Shown here: in pieces, positions 1 to 6,525 of the stretch | Numbering within the stretch: the first letter of the stretch is position 1 | Layout of the letters: the number at the start of each line of letters is the position of its first letter | Assembly (NCBI GenBank): GCA_036522615.1 | Contig: DATDFN010000105.1 | Location: forward strand, 1 to 12,621 | DNA length: 12,621 bases | Direction: 5' to 3' | Source: JAJPJQ01 sp036522615 | GTDB taxonomy: Bacteria; Desulfobacterota; Binatia; UBA9968 | Made by a program: the position numbers and the translations under genes | Notes under the pieces: generated by a model | The model's input: only the letters and a program-made list of their open reading frames with translations | Database searches by the model: none | Told to the model about the DNA's origin: nothing

Positions 1-237
1 CGCGGGGTTCACGAGCTGGACGGTGCGCCGCTTGGCGGCCTCGTCGATGTGGCCGAGCTTGATGACTTCCCCAGACTCCATTAGACATGAGTAGATCACC
101 GACCAAGGCCACCGAAACGGCTCCAGTCTAGGCGCCCGCGCACGCGTCTGCCAATGCCCTCCGAGCGAGTTCTCGGCCATTCGGCGGTGCAGAGCCTCCA
201 GACGCGGATCCTCTTTCGTCGCATCGACGTGGCTCAT
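1..237 (-). CDS. Cupin protein, gentisate 1,2-dioxygenase-like (N-terminal part, runs off left edge)
   Basis: The first 79 codons of a gene that continues beyond the left edge. The ATG at 237-235 is preceded by a strong Shine-Dalgarno (AAGGAGAAGG, just upstream on the minus strand). The protein starts MSHVDATKEDPRLEALHRRM and continues with GHWQ, then a stretch with LEPFRWPWSVIYSCLMESGE and RRTVQLVNPA. An aromatic 'W/Y..LM.aGe' segment followed by 'RR.vqLvNP' resembles the N-terminus of gentisate 1,2-dioxygenase and 1-hydroxy-2-naphthoate dioxygenase-like bicupins, which are Fe(II) ring-cleavage enzymes. The metal-binding cupin motifs would lie beyond the edge, so neither the cupin fold nor the activity can be confirmed here. 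It is co-directional with the upstream amidohydrolase gene but separated by 105 bp, so it may be read through or have its own promoter. The reading frame is solid; the family call rests on N-terminal resemblance only. Confidence 0.6.
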   Translation of the reverse strand, partial: MSHVDATKEDPRLEALHRRMAENSLGGHWQTRARAPRLEPFRWPWSVIYSCLMESGEVIKLGHIDEAAKRRTVQLVNPA

Positions 238-260
238 CGTCCTTCTCCTTGTCCAGCTAC

Positions 261-290
261 TTTATACGGCAAACCCCTTCCGTCCATCAA
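261..290 (-). promoter_or_regulatory. Possible sigma70-type promoter for the left-edge cupin gene
   Basis: On the minus strand TTGATG (290-285) and TATAAA (266-261) are separated by 18 bp and lie 24 bp upstream of the ATG at 237. The match is 4/6 and 5/6 to the consensus boxes. It sits in the 105-bp gap between the amidohydrolase stop (343) and the cupin start, the only sizeable gap in this run apart from 8074-8160. No convincing terminator precedes it, so read-through from the amidohydrolase gene is equally possible. Prediction by eye only. Confidence 0.25.
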
Positions 291-342
291 GCGGTCCCGG
301 CAAGAATAAGGGGCGGCGGCGATATTACCTTGCATACGCGTA

Positions 343-1467
343 TTATAGCGCGTAGAGACCCGCGGCGTTTTTCCACAGCACCATGTCGCGCTTCTCCGGC
401 GAGACTCCCCGGAAGCAGCGCTCGATGGTCTCTCGCGTTTGCCGCCAGGTCGATGTCGCGGAGGGAAAATTCGTCGACCAGAGCAAATGCTCTGCGCCGA
501 GGTAAGGTTCGAACGGGGCGACCTCGTCGTACCACGCGTTCAGATAACACTGCCGGCGAAACATCTGCGACGGCGTGAGATCGTAACCTTCTCGCGCGAG
601 GCCGTCGTGATCGAACTGGTGATCGGCCCATTCGAGGTAGAGCATCCCCCAGCTAAGGGCGCTTTCGGCGAGGACCACGCGCAGCTTCGGGTGGCGCAGC
701 AACACGCGAGAGAAAAGATAGAGACCGAGAATAAACACGCTCGAGACCGGTTTCGTCACGGCTTCGAGCGCCTGCGCGAGCTCCGGCGCCAGACCCGAAT
801 ACGACGCATACTGCAGCTTGGGCGAAGGCCCGGCGTGGAGGCAGAGCGGCACGTTCAAGCGCGCGCAAGCCGCCCAGATCGGATCGTATTCCGAACCTGC
901 GACATGCGGTACGTCGCGAAGATCCATCGGGACCGCAGGAAAAATAACGCCGCGATGGCCTTTCGCGACGGCGCGCTCGATCTCCGCAACCGCCGCTTCG
1001 GGCGGCCAAATCGGCACGATGCATTGCGGGATGAAACGTTCGCTCGCTGCGGCCCACTCCTCGATCAGCCAATCGTTGTAAGCCTGCACGCAGGCGAGCT
1101 CCAGCTCGCGATCCTTCAGGCGCGCGAAATTCTGCCCCGCCGAACCGGCTACCGTCGGGTAGAGCACCGAATAATCGACACATGCGGCGTCCATATCCTT
1201 CAGGCGTTCATTCGGACGATACGCCGCCGGAGGGACCTCTTCCCAACGCTTGGGCTCATGGTTGCGATCTTCCATCAGGCCCGCGACCCGCGCTGGTCCG
1301 CCCTCGAGCAGCACGTTCCCATCGACGATCCAATGCTCGGCGCCGTTGGCGCTTTCGATATGCGGTATGCGCTCGCCCCAGCGGCTCTTCGACAGCCGCT
1401 TACTCCAGAGATCGGGCGGCTCCTGCACGTGATCGTCGACGCTGATGAAACCGTATTGAAGCTTCAT
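343..1467 (-). CDS. Amidohydrolase-2 (ACMSD) family protein A1, terminal Asp replaced by Asn
   Basis: A 374-residue TIM-barrel protein of the amidohydrolase-2 family (PF04909/COG2159; ACMSD, gamma-resorcylate decarboxylase, LigW relatives), cytoplasmic, with no signal peptide. The N-terminal strand has SVDDH (D11, H13), the DxH form of the first metal motif. Strand 5 has LCLHAG (H211) and strand 6 has LAES (E268). At the C-terminus, where relatives read W-x-S-D-[FY]-P-H, this protein reads WSTNFPS: the near-invariant Asp is N333 and the His is S336 (codons checked at 471-469 and 462-460). It is closely similar to A4 at 10410-11543, sharing SVLYPTVAGS and ELELACVQAYNDWL. The open frame extends to 1662 but would overlap the preceding gene; the ATG at 1467 matches the start of its paralogues. 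There is no clear Shine-Dalgarno; the upstream stop is 11 bp away, suggesting coupled translation. Family call firm; catalytic competence doubtful; substrate unknown. Confidence 0.9.
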   Translation of the reverse strand: MKLQYGFISVDDHVQEPPDLWSKRLSKSRWGERIPHIESANGAEHWIVDGNVLLEGGPARVAGLMEDRNHEPKRWEEVPPAAYRPNERLKDMDAACVDYSVLYPTVAGSAGQNFARLKDRELELACVQAYNDWLIEEWAAASERFIPQCIVPIWPPEAAVAEIERAVAKGHRGVIFPAVPMDLRDVPHVAGSEYDPIWAACARLNVPLCLHAGPSPKLQYASYSGLAPELAQALEAVTKPVSSVFILGLYLFSRVLLRHPKLRVVLAESALSWGMLYLEWADHQFDHDGLAREGYDLTPSQMFRRQCYLNAWYDEVAPFEPYLGAEHLLWSTNFPSATSTWRQTRETIERCFRGVSPEKRDMVLWKNAAGLYAL

Positions 1468-1478
1468 AGAATAAAAGC

Positions 1479-2654
1479 TCAAACCGGAAGAGATGGGGAG
1501 CTTGTCTCTATTCGAACGGTGCCTTCGATGTCGTACACTTTGAGCGCGTTCTCGTAGAGGAGCTTGCGGCGGTCGGGGGCGGAAATGCCGGCAAGCACCC
1601 GCTCGATCTCCTGCCAAGAGCGCGGGTAATAGGAGGCCACGTGCGGGAAGTCCGACTCCCACATGATATTATCGAGCCCGATGTCCTCGCGCAGCTTGAT
1701 GCCTTCGGCCTCGAACCAAAAGTTAACATACATCTGACGCCGGACCGCTTCGCTGGGACGCGTGGCCAGACCGTGCGTCCATAGCCGCCGCGTCTCCCAC
1801 TCGTGATCACACGCCGCGATGACATAGTTGAGCCCGCCGATGCCCGCCTCGGCAAAAACAATTTTCAAACGCGGAAAACGCTCGGCCACGCCGGAGAAAA
1901 TAAAATGCGGAATGATCTGCGCCGGTGTTACGGCCGAGGTGCTGGTCGCTGCCGCGTGCGCTTGACGCACTGAATAGCCACTCCACTTCTTCGCCGACGC
2001 GGCGGTGTCGAGACCCGCAGAGCCGTGAAAATGGATCGGCACGTTGAGCTCCTGGCAGACGTCCCAGACGGGATACCAATGCGGCGCGGCGATATGCGGC
2101 AATCCCTTGGGCATCTTTCCGGGAAGGTTCACACCGCGATGGCCTTTGGTTACGGCGCGCTCGATCTCATGCGCGGCGCTTCTTGGATCACTCAGATAAG
2201 GCATCGCCGCTACCGGTAAATACCGGTCGCTCGCATGGCGCCAGTCGGCGAGCACGTCGTTGTAGGTCTGTATGCAGGCGAGCTCGAACTCGGCGTCGCC
2301 GTATTCGTAATACGAGCCGCCGGGCGGATTGGGGAAAAGCACTTCGCCGTCGACGCGGTCGATATCCAATGCCTTGAGACGCTTCATCGGATCGAAAGCC
2401 GTCGCCGGCACTTCCTCCCACACTTTAGGCCACGTCGGAAAAGGATCACCCATCACCGCGGGGCAATTGCACACGTCCCCGCGCGGCGGCCGACCGTAGA
2501 TGCTCCAACCGTCGACGCGCTGGCCGCCTTCCTCTTTGCTCGCGACATGAGGGATGCGGTCTCCCCACTTCTGCGCCGACATGCGCGAGGTAAAGTCGTC
2601 GCGGTGGAACGCCGCGTGCGAGTCCGCGCTGATTAAGCCGTATTTGATTTCCAT
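1479..2654 (-). CDS. Amidohydrolase-2 (ACMSD) family protein A2, complete metal site
   Basis: A 391-residue cytoplasmic TIM-barrel protein of the amidohydrolase-2 family, whose members are metal-dependent decarboxylases and hydrolases. It carries SADSHA (D11, H13), a GHRGV loop (H172), FHG at strand 5 (H210), FAEAG at strand 6 (E269) and the intact C-terminal motif WESDFPH (D335, H338). These correspond to the Glu/Asp-x-His, His and Asp ligand set of gamma-resorcylate decarboxylase-type enzymes. A CNCP motif (C62, C64) is shared with A3. The closest relative in the window is A3 (9256-10407): shared TSRM, WGDRIP, RLKALD, RVDGEVL and NIMWESD. The C-terminal tail is about 14-18 residues longer than in A3. 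The start is taken at the ATG at 2654, where the protein aligns with its paralogues; an in-frame ATG four codons upstream (2666) is possible and neither has a strong Shine-Dalgarno. It lies 49 bp after the ATPase gene, probably in the same operon. Substrate unknown. Confidence 0.92.
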   Translation of the reverse strand: MEIKYGLISADSHAAFHRDDFTSRMSAQKWGDRIPHVASKEEGGQRVDGWSIYGRPPRGDVCNCPAVMGDPFPTWPKVWEEVPATAFDPMKRLKALDIDRVDGEVLFPNPPGGSYYEYGDAEFELACIQTYNDVLADWRHASDRYLPVAAMPYLSDPRSAAHEIERAVTKGHRGVNLPGKMPKGLPHIAAPHWYPVWDVCQELNVPIHFHGSAGLDTAASAKKWSGYSVRQAHAAATSTSAVTPAQIIPHFIFSGVAERFPRLKIVFAEAGIGGLNYVIAACDHEWETRRLWTHGLATRPSEAVRRQMYVNFWFEAEGIKLREDIGLDNIMWESDFPHVASYYPRSWQEIERVLAGISAPDRRKLLYENALKVYDIEGTVRIETSSPSLPV

Positions 2655-2703
2655 GGGGGCGAACATATCGGGGATTTAGGACTGCGGCAAGCGATCAGGG
2701 GGT

Positions 2704-3663
2704 TCATACTTCGTGGCACGCCACTTGGTGCAGCTTTTTTTTCTCTTCCATTACCGGCTCGACTGTTTTGCACTTGTCGACGCGAATGGGACAGCGCGGT
2801 TCCAGACGGCAGCCAGGCGGCGGATTGAGCGGCAGCGGCACCTCTCCCTTGAGCGGCGAGCGGATGTTCTCCATCACGCCGATCGTTGGGTTCGAAGCCA
2901 AAAGGGCCTTGGTATACGGATTTAAAGGGGCTTTGAATATCTCAGCCACCGGTGCGATCTCCATGAGTTTCCCCGCGTACATGACGCCCACAATATCAGC
3001 CAAATATCCTACGACGTTCAGGTCGTGGGATATGAAAATCAGGCTGAGCTTGAGTTCGCGCTGGAGCTTTTTTAGAAGATTCAGAACCTGGGCCTGAACG
3101 GAGACATCGAGCGAAGAGACCGGCTCGTCGGCGATAATGAGTTTGGGCCCGGCGGCGAGCGCACGGGCGATGCCGATGCGCTGCCGCTGGCCGCCGCTGA
3201 ATTCGTGAGGATAACGATCGAGATGCTCCGGCCGAAGTCCGACGAGGTCCAGCAGCTCCTCCGCGCGCGCGCGCCGTTTGCGCCCCTTGAGTCCCTGAAA
3301 ATGGCTCAAAGGACGTCCGACAACTTCAATGATTCTCATGCGCGGATTGAGCGAGGCGTAAGGGTCCTGAAAAATCATCTGGACGTGCCGGCGTAGCTCC
3401 CGCATCTCACGCTTGGGAAGGCGGAGGATATCCCGGCCCTGGAAGAAAACTTCCCCCTCGGTCGCGGGGATGAGACGAGTGATGAGCCGCGCGGTCGTCG
3501 ATTTCCCGCAACCGCTTTCGCCGACCAGACCGAAAGTCTTTCCCTCCGGCACGGAGAAACCGATATGATCGACCGCCTTGAGAAGCTTGAGCCCCGCCGA
3601 GAGACGGCTCATAAGGCCGCCGCTGATATCGTAATACTTGGTGAGGTTTTTGACTTCGAGCAT
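2704..3663 (-). CDS. Opp/Dpp-type ABC transporter ATPase (DppF/OppF-like)
   Basis: A 319-residue ATP-binding subunit of a peptide/nickel-class ABC importer, expected on the cytoplasmic face of the inner membrane as one half of an ATPase heterodimer with the next-upstream gene product. Walker A GESGCGKST (48-56), Q-loop Q99 in FQDPYASLNP, signature SGGQRQR (156-162), Walker B LIIADEP (175-181, catalytic E180) and H-loop H213 are all present, so it should hydrolyse ATP. The C-terminal oligopeptide/dipeptide extension is recognisable: NPYTKALL, then PPPGC..PRC with four cysteines (C285, C291, C298, C316). The frame is open upstream to 3966, but the ATG at 3663 begins the conserved MLEVKNLTKYY and shares one base with the stop of the upstream ATPase gene (TGATG), typical of translational coupling. 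The substrate of this class ranges from peptides to nickel, glutathione and other small molecules and cannot be deduced from the ATPase. Confidence 0.95.
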   Translation of the reverse strand: MLEVKNLTKYYDISGGLMSRLSAGLKLLKAVDHIGFSVPEGKTFGLVGESGCGKSTTARLITRLIPATEGEVFFQGRDILRLPKREMRELRRHVQMIFQDPYASLNPRMRIIEVVGRPLSHFQGLKGRKRRARAEELLDLVGLRPEHLDRYPHEFSGGQRQRIGIARALAAGPKLIIADEPVSSLDVSVQAQVLNLLKKLQRELKLSLIFISHDLNVVGYLADIVGVMYAGKLMEIAPVAEIFKAPLNPYTKALLASNPTIGVMENIRSPLKGEVPLPLNPPPGCRLEPRCPIRVDKCKTVEPVMEEKKKLHQVACHEV

Positions 3664-4634
3664 CACGCACCGGGGAAATAACACGCGGCGAGATTTTCGC
3701 CGCTCTTGGCTTCCAATCGCGGCATCTCCGTTTTGCAGAGTTCTTTCGCCTTCGCGCAGCGCGGATGAAACTTGCATCCGGGCGGCGGATCGAAAAGATT
3801 GCAAACGGAGCCGGGAATCGCCTTGAGCGCCTCGTCGCGGAGCTCCGGCCGCGGAATCGCGTTGAGCAGCGCCTGTGTATACGGGTGCAGAGGATGCGTG
3901 AACAACGATTTCTTGTCCGACAGCTCCACCAGCGATCCTGCGTACATGACACCGATCCGGTCGCACAGACGCGCCACGACGCCGAGATTGTGAGAAATAA
4001 ATATCAACGCCATTTTCATTTTCGTCTGCAGCTCTTTTAAGAGCTCCAGGATTTGCGCCTGAATCGTGACGTCGAGAGCCGTCGTGGGCTCGTCCGCGAT
4101 CAGGATCTCGGGCTGGCAGGCGAGCGCCATCGCGATCATCACCCGCTGGCGCATGCCGCCGGAAAGCTCATGCGGATAGCGGCCGGCGATGGTCTTCGGC
4201 GAAGGCAGCTGCACCAGAGACAAGGCATGTTCGGTGAATTCCCGCGCTACTTTGCCGGAGTGGCCCATATGGACGCGGTAGCATTCGCTGATTTGCTCGC
4301 CCACGGTGAGCGATGGGTTGAGCGAAGTCATCGGCTCCTGAAAGACCATGGATATTTTCCGACCGCGGATCCGCTCCATTTGGCGTTCGCTTTTCTTGAG
4401 CAGATCTTCGCCGTGGAACAGGATCTCGCCGTCCGCGATCTCGCCGGGAGGACAGGAAATCAGACGCAGGATCGAAAGCGAAGTTACGGTCTTCCCGCAA
4501 CCGGTCTCGCCGACGATCCCGAACGTTTCGCTTTCGCGCAGTGAAAAGGAAACATTCTGAACCGCGCTAAGAACGCCGCGTTGGAGGTGGAAACGGATGG
4601 TGAGGTTCTTCACCTCCAGTAAAGGGGCCTCCAT
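3663..4634 (-). CDS. Opp/Dpp-type ABC transporter ATPase (DppD/OppD-like)
   Basis: A 323-residue ATPase subunit, partner of the DppF-like protein encoded directly downstream. Walker A GETGCGKT (42-49), Q99 in FQEPMTSLNP, signature LSGGMRQR (157-164), Walker B ILIADEP with E182, and H215 in ISHNL form a complete nucleotide-binding site. The C-terminal extension has HPYTQALL, PPPGCKFHPRC and four spaced cysteines (C287, C293, C300, C318); some Opp/Dpp ATPases are reported to hold a [4Fe-4S] cluster there. The start is uncertain by two codons: a GTG at 4640 overlaps the permease stop (GTGA), while the ATG at 4634 has an AAAGGTGA Shine-Dalgarno-like stretch just before it and is preferred. It lies in a tightly packed operon and overlaps the next gene by one base. 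It is clearly a transporter subunit rather than a drug exporter or UvrA-type ATPase, because permease and binding-protein genes are adjacent. Confidence 0.95.
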   Translation of the reverse strand: MEAPLLEVKNLTIRFHLQRGVLSAVQNVSFSLRESETFGIVGETGCGKTVTSLSILRLISCPPGEIADGEILFHGEDLLKKSERQMERIRGRKISMVFQEPMTSLNPSLTVGEQISECYRVHMGHSGKVAREFTEHALSLVQLPSPKTIAGRYPHELSGGMRQRVMIAMALACQPEILIADEPTTALDVTIQAQILELLKELQTKMKMALIFISHNLGVVARLCDRIGVMYAGSLVELSDKKSLFTHPLHPYTQALLNAIPRPELRDEALKAIPGSVCNLFDPPPGCKFHPRCAKAKELCKTEMPRLEAKSGENLAACYFPGA

Positions 4635-4636
4635 TT

Positions 4637-5539
4637 TCACCTTTCGTACTGCCGTGGGTCGAAGATATCCCGCAGGCCGTCGCCGAGAAGGTTGAAGCCG
4701 AGAATGATGAGGAAAATCGTCAGCCCGGGAAAAAAAGCCGCCATGGGTTGAAGTTGTAAGAACGGGGTGACTTCCTTGAGCATGAGTCCCCAGCTCGGCG
4801 TCGGCGGCGGCAGCCCCAGCCCGAGAAAGCTCAGAGACGATTCGGCGAGAATCGCATGGGCGAATTCGAGGCTAAGGCGCACGAGCAGCGGCGAGAGGCA
4901 GTTAGGAAGAACCTGCAAAAAAAGAATCGTAAAGTCGGATTCCCCCGACATGCGCGCGGCCTCGACGTACTCTCTTTCTTTTTGCGCCAGCACGGAGCTG
5001 CGCACGATGCGGGCATTCGATGGAATGGCGCTGAGGCCCAGTGCGATATAGAGCGAGGCAAAGCCCCCGCCGGCCGAGGCCACTAGCGCAATTGCCAAGA
5101 GGCGTCCGGGGAACGCCATAATCGCGTCCATGAAGCGCATGATGATGGAATCGATCCAGCGGCCGCTGAATCCCGCGACCGCGCCGAGCGGAACGCCGAA
5201 GAGAGTTCCCAAAAGCACCGCGCCTGCGGCGATCTCAAACGCCGTGCGCGCGCCGAAAACGATCCGGCTGTAGGTATCCCGGCCCAGGAGGTCGGTGCCT
5301 AGCCAATGCTCCGCGCTCGGCGCCTGGAGGCGGTTAATGATGTTGATTTCATAGGGATCGTGAGTTGCGAGAAGAGGCGCGAAGATCGCGGTCAGGATTC
5401 CCGCCGTGACGATGAAGAGGCCCAGCAGAGCGAGGCGGTTCCGCGCGATGACGCGGAAGGCGTCGACGAACCGTGATGAGGTGGGACCACCTTTGTCGGT
5501 CGCCGTCAATATCGGCGGCGATAGCGTTTCCTGTTCCAA
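4637..5539 (-). CDS. Opp/Dpp-type ABC transporter permease (DppC/OppC-like), TTG start
   Basis: A 300-residue inner-membrane permease of the BPD_transp_1 family with the short OppC_N region. Residues 1-25 are polar, then a first membrane segment falls at about 37-58 (LALLGLFIVTAGILTAIFAP). The periplasmic-side motif HWLGTDLLGRD (78-88) is typical of DppC proteins. Several further hydrophobic segments follow, and the cytoplasmic coupling (EAA) loop is YVEAARMSG (191-199), which docks onto the ATPases. The C-terminus has LGLGLPPPTPSWG and NLLGDGLRD, also family hallmarks. The start is a TTG (5539-5537), preceded by AGGGAAG with suitable spacing; an in-frame TAA lies eight codons upstream and there is no other usable start before the first membrane helix. 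It begins 8 bp after the permease-B stop and overlaps or abuts the ATPase-D start. It pairs with the DppB-like permease to form the translocation channel. Confidence 0.95.
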   Translation of the reverse strand: MEQETLSPPILTATDKGGPTSSRFVDAFRVIARNRLALLGLFIVTAGILTAIFAPLLATHDPYEINIINRLQAPSAEHWLGTDLLGRDTYSRIVFGARTAFEIAAGAVLLGTLFGVPLGAVAGFSGRWIDSIIMRFMDAIMAFPGRLLAIALVASAGGGFASLYIALGLSAIPSNARIVRSSVLAQKEREYVEAARMSGESDFTILFLQVLPNCLSPLLVRLSLEFAHAILAESSLSFLGLGLPPPTPSWGLMLKEVTPFLQLQPMAAFFPGLTIFLIILGFNLLGDGLRDIFDPRQYER

Positions 5540-5547
5540 GCGCTTCC

Positions 5548-6513
5548 CTATTCGAGCTTAATGCGCGGATCGAGCCATTTGTAAAAAACGTCCACGAACA
5601 AATTGATGAAAACGTATGTTACGGCAATGAGCAGCACGGCGCCCTGCACGATCGGGTAGTCGCGCTGGTAGATGCCGTCGATCAGGAGCCGGCCTACGCC
5701 CGGCCACGAGAAGACGGTCTCAATGATTGTTGCGCCGCCCAGGAGCCGCGCCGTCTGCAACCCGACGACGGTCACCGCCGCGATCAAAGAGTTTCTCAGC
5801 GCGTGCTTGACGATCACCATGCGCGACGGCAGTCCTTTGGCCCACGCGGTGCGCACGTAATCCTGCCGCAGCTGATCCAGCATTTCCGCGCGCACGTAGC
5901 GCGTCAGCGGCGCGGCGAGCTCGGTTCCCATCACGATCGCCGGCATGCAGGCGTGCTGCAAAAAAAGCCAGGGACTGTCGAAAGGGCTCGCATAACCGAT
6001 GGAAGGGAGCCATCCCAATTTTAGGCTGAACAGAACCATTAACATGAGCGCCAGCCAGAAGTCCGGCATCGCAACGCCCCAGAGGGCGAATCCCATCGCG
6101 GCGTAATCGAATTTGGTGTTCTGCCTGATCGCGGCGATCACCCCTGCGGGGATGGCGATGGCTAGGCCGATGAAAAGCGCCATCCCGGCGAGGTAAAGCG
6201 TCGCCGGGTAACGCTCGAAGATGATATCGACGATCGGCCGGCGCGTCGCCAGCGACAGACCGAAATCGCCGTGAACGATTTTGTCGGCCCAATTGAGATA
6301 TTGCACATAGATCGGCTGATCGAGGCCGATCTGGTGCTGCAGGACCCGGTACTGTTCCGCGCTTATGCGCGTGCGCTCGTCGGGATCGATGCCGAGCATG
6401 ACGAGCACCGGATCTCCGGGGATGACGCGGACGAGAAGAAATACCGCCAGGCTAACAAGAATGAGGACAGGAATGAGCTGCAGCACGCGGCGAACGACAT
6501 AACGTGCAAGCAT
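5548..6513 (-). CDS. Opp/Dpp-type ABC transporter permease (DppB/OppB-like)
   Basis: A 321-residue inner-membrane permease. It starts MLARYVVRRVLQLIPVLILV, the classic positively charged N-terminus and first membrane helix of DppB/OppB/NikB proteins. IPGDP (31-35) and HGDFGLSL (81-88) lie in the first extracytoplasmic region. About five further hydrophobic segments follow. The EAA-type coupling loop reads DYVRTAWAKGLP (218-229), and FSWPGVGRLL (268-277) plus YPIVQG (286-291) are further family signatures. The length is normal for the family (about 300-340). The ATG at 6513 lies 12 bp after the binding-protein stop; the Shine-Dalgarno is weak. Together with the DppC-like protein it forms the heterodimeric channel of the importer. 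The family assignment is secure; the transported compound is not determined by this sequence. Confidence 0.96.
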   Translation of the reverse strand: MLARYVVRRVLQLIPVLILVSLAVFLLVRVIPGDPVLVMLGIDPDERTRISAEQYRVLQHQIGLDQPIYVQYLNWADKIVHGDFGLSLATRRPIVDIIFERYPATLYLAGMALFIGLAIAIPAGVIAAIRQNTKFDYAAMGFALWGVAMPDFWLALMLMVLFSLKLGWLPSIGYASPFDSPWLFLQHACMPAIVMGTELAAPLTRYVRAEMLDQLRQDYVRTAWAKGLPSRMVIVKHALRNSLIAAVTVVGLQTARLLGGATIIETVFSWPGVGRLLIDGIYQRDYPIVQGAVLLIAVTYVFINLFVDVFYKWLDPRIKLE

Positions 6514-6525
6514 GACGGCGCTCGG

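Noticed and set aside
342..347. Perfect TATAAT on the minus strand overlapping the A1 stop
   Set aside because: No acceptable -35 box at 16-18 bp upstream and no extended -10; the TTGATG/TATAAA pair nearer the cupin gene is a better candidate.
335..354. TACGCG...CGCGTA inverted repeat at the A1 stop codon as a terminator
   Set aside because: Only a 6-bp stem with an 8-base loop and no following T-run on the transcribed strand; not a credible intrinsic terminator.
439..1557. 372-codon plus-strand open frame antisense to A1
   Set aside because: The opposite strand encodes a clear amidohydrolase; the antisense product has no motif and shadow-like composition.
1468..1662. Upstream extension of A1 to 1662
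   Set aside because: It would overlap the end of A2, and the added 65 residues are low-quality arginine-rich sequence; the paralogues begin at the equivalent of 1467.
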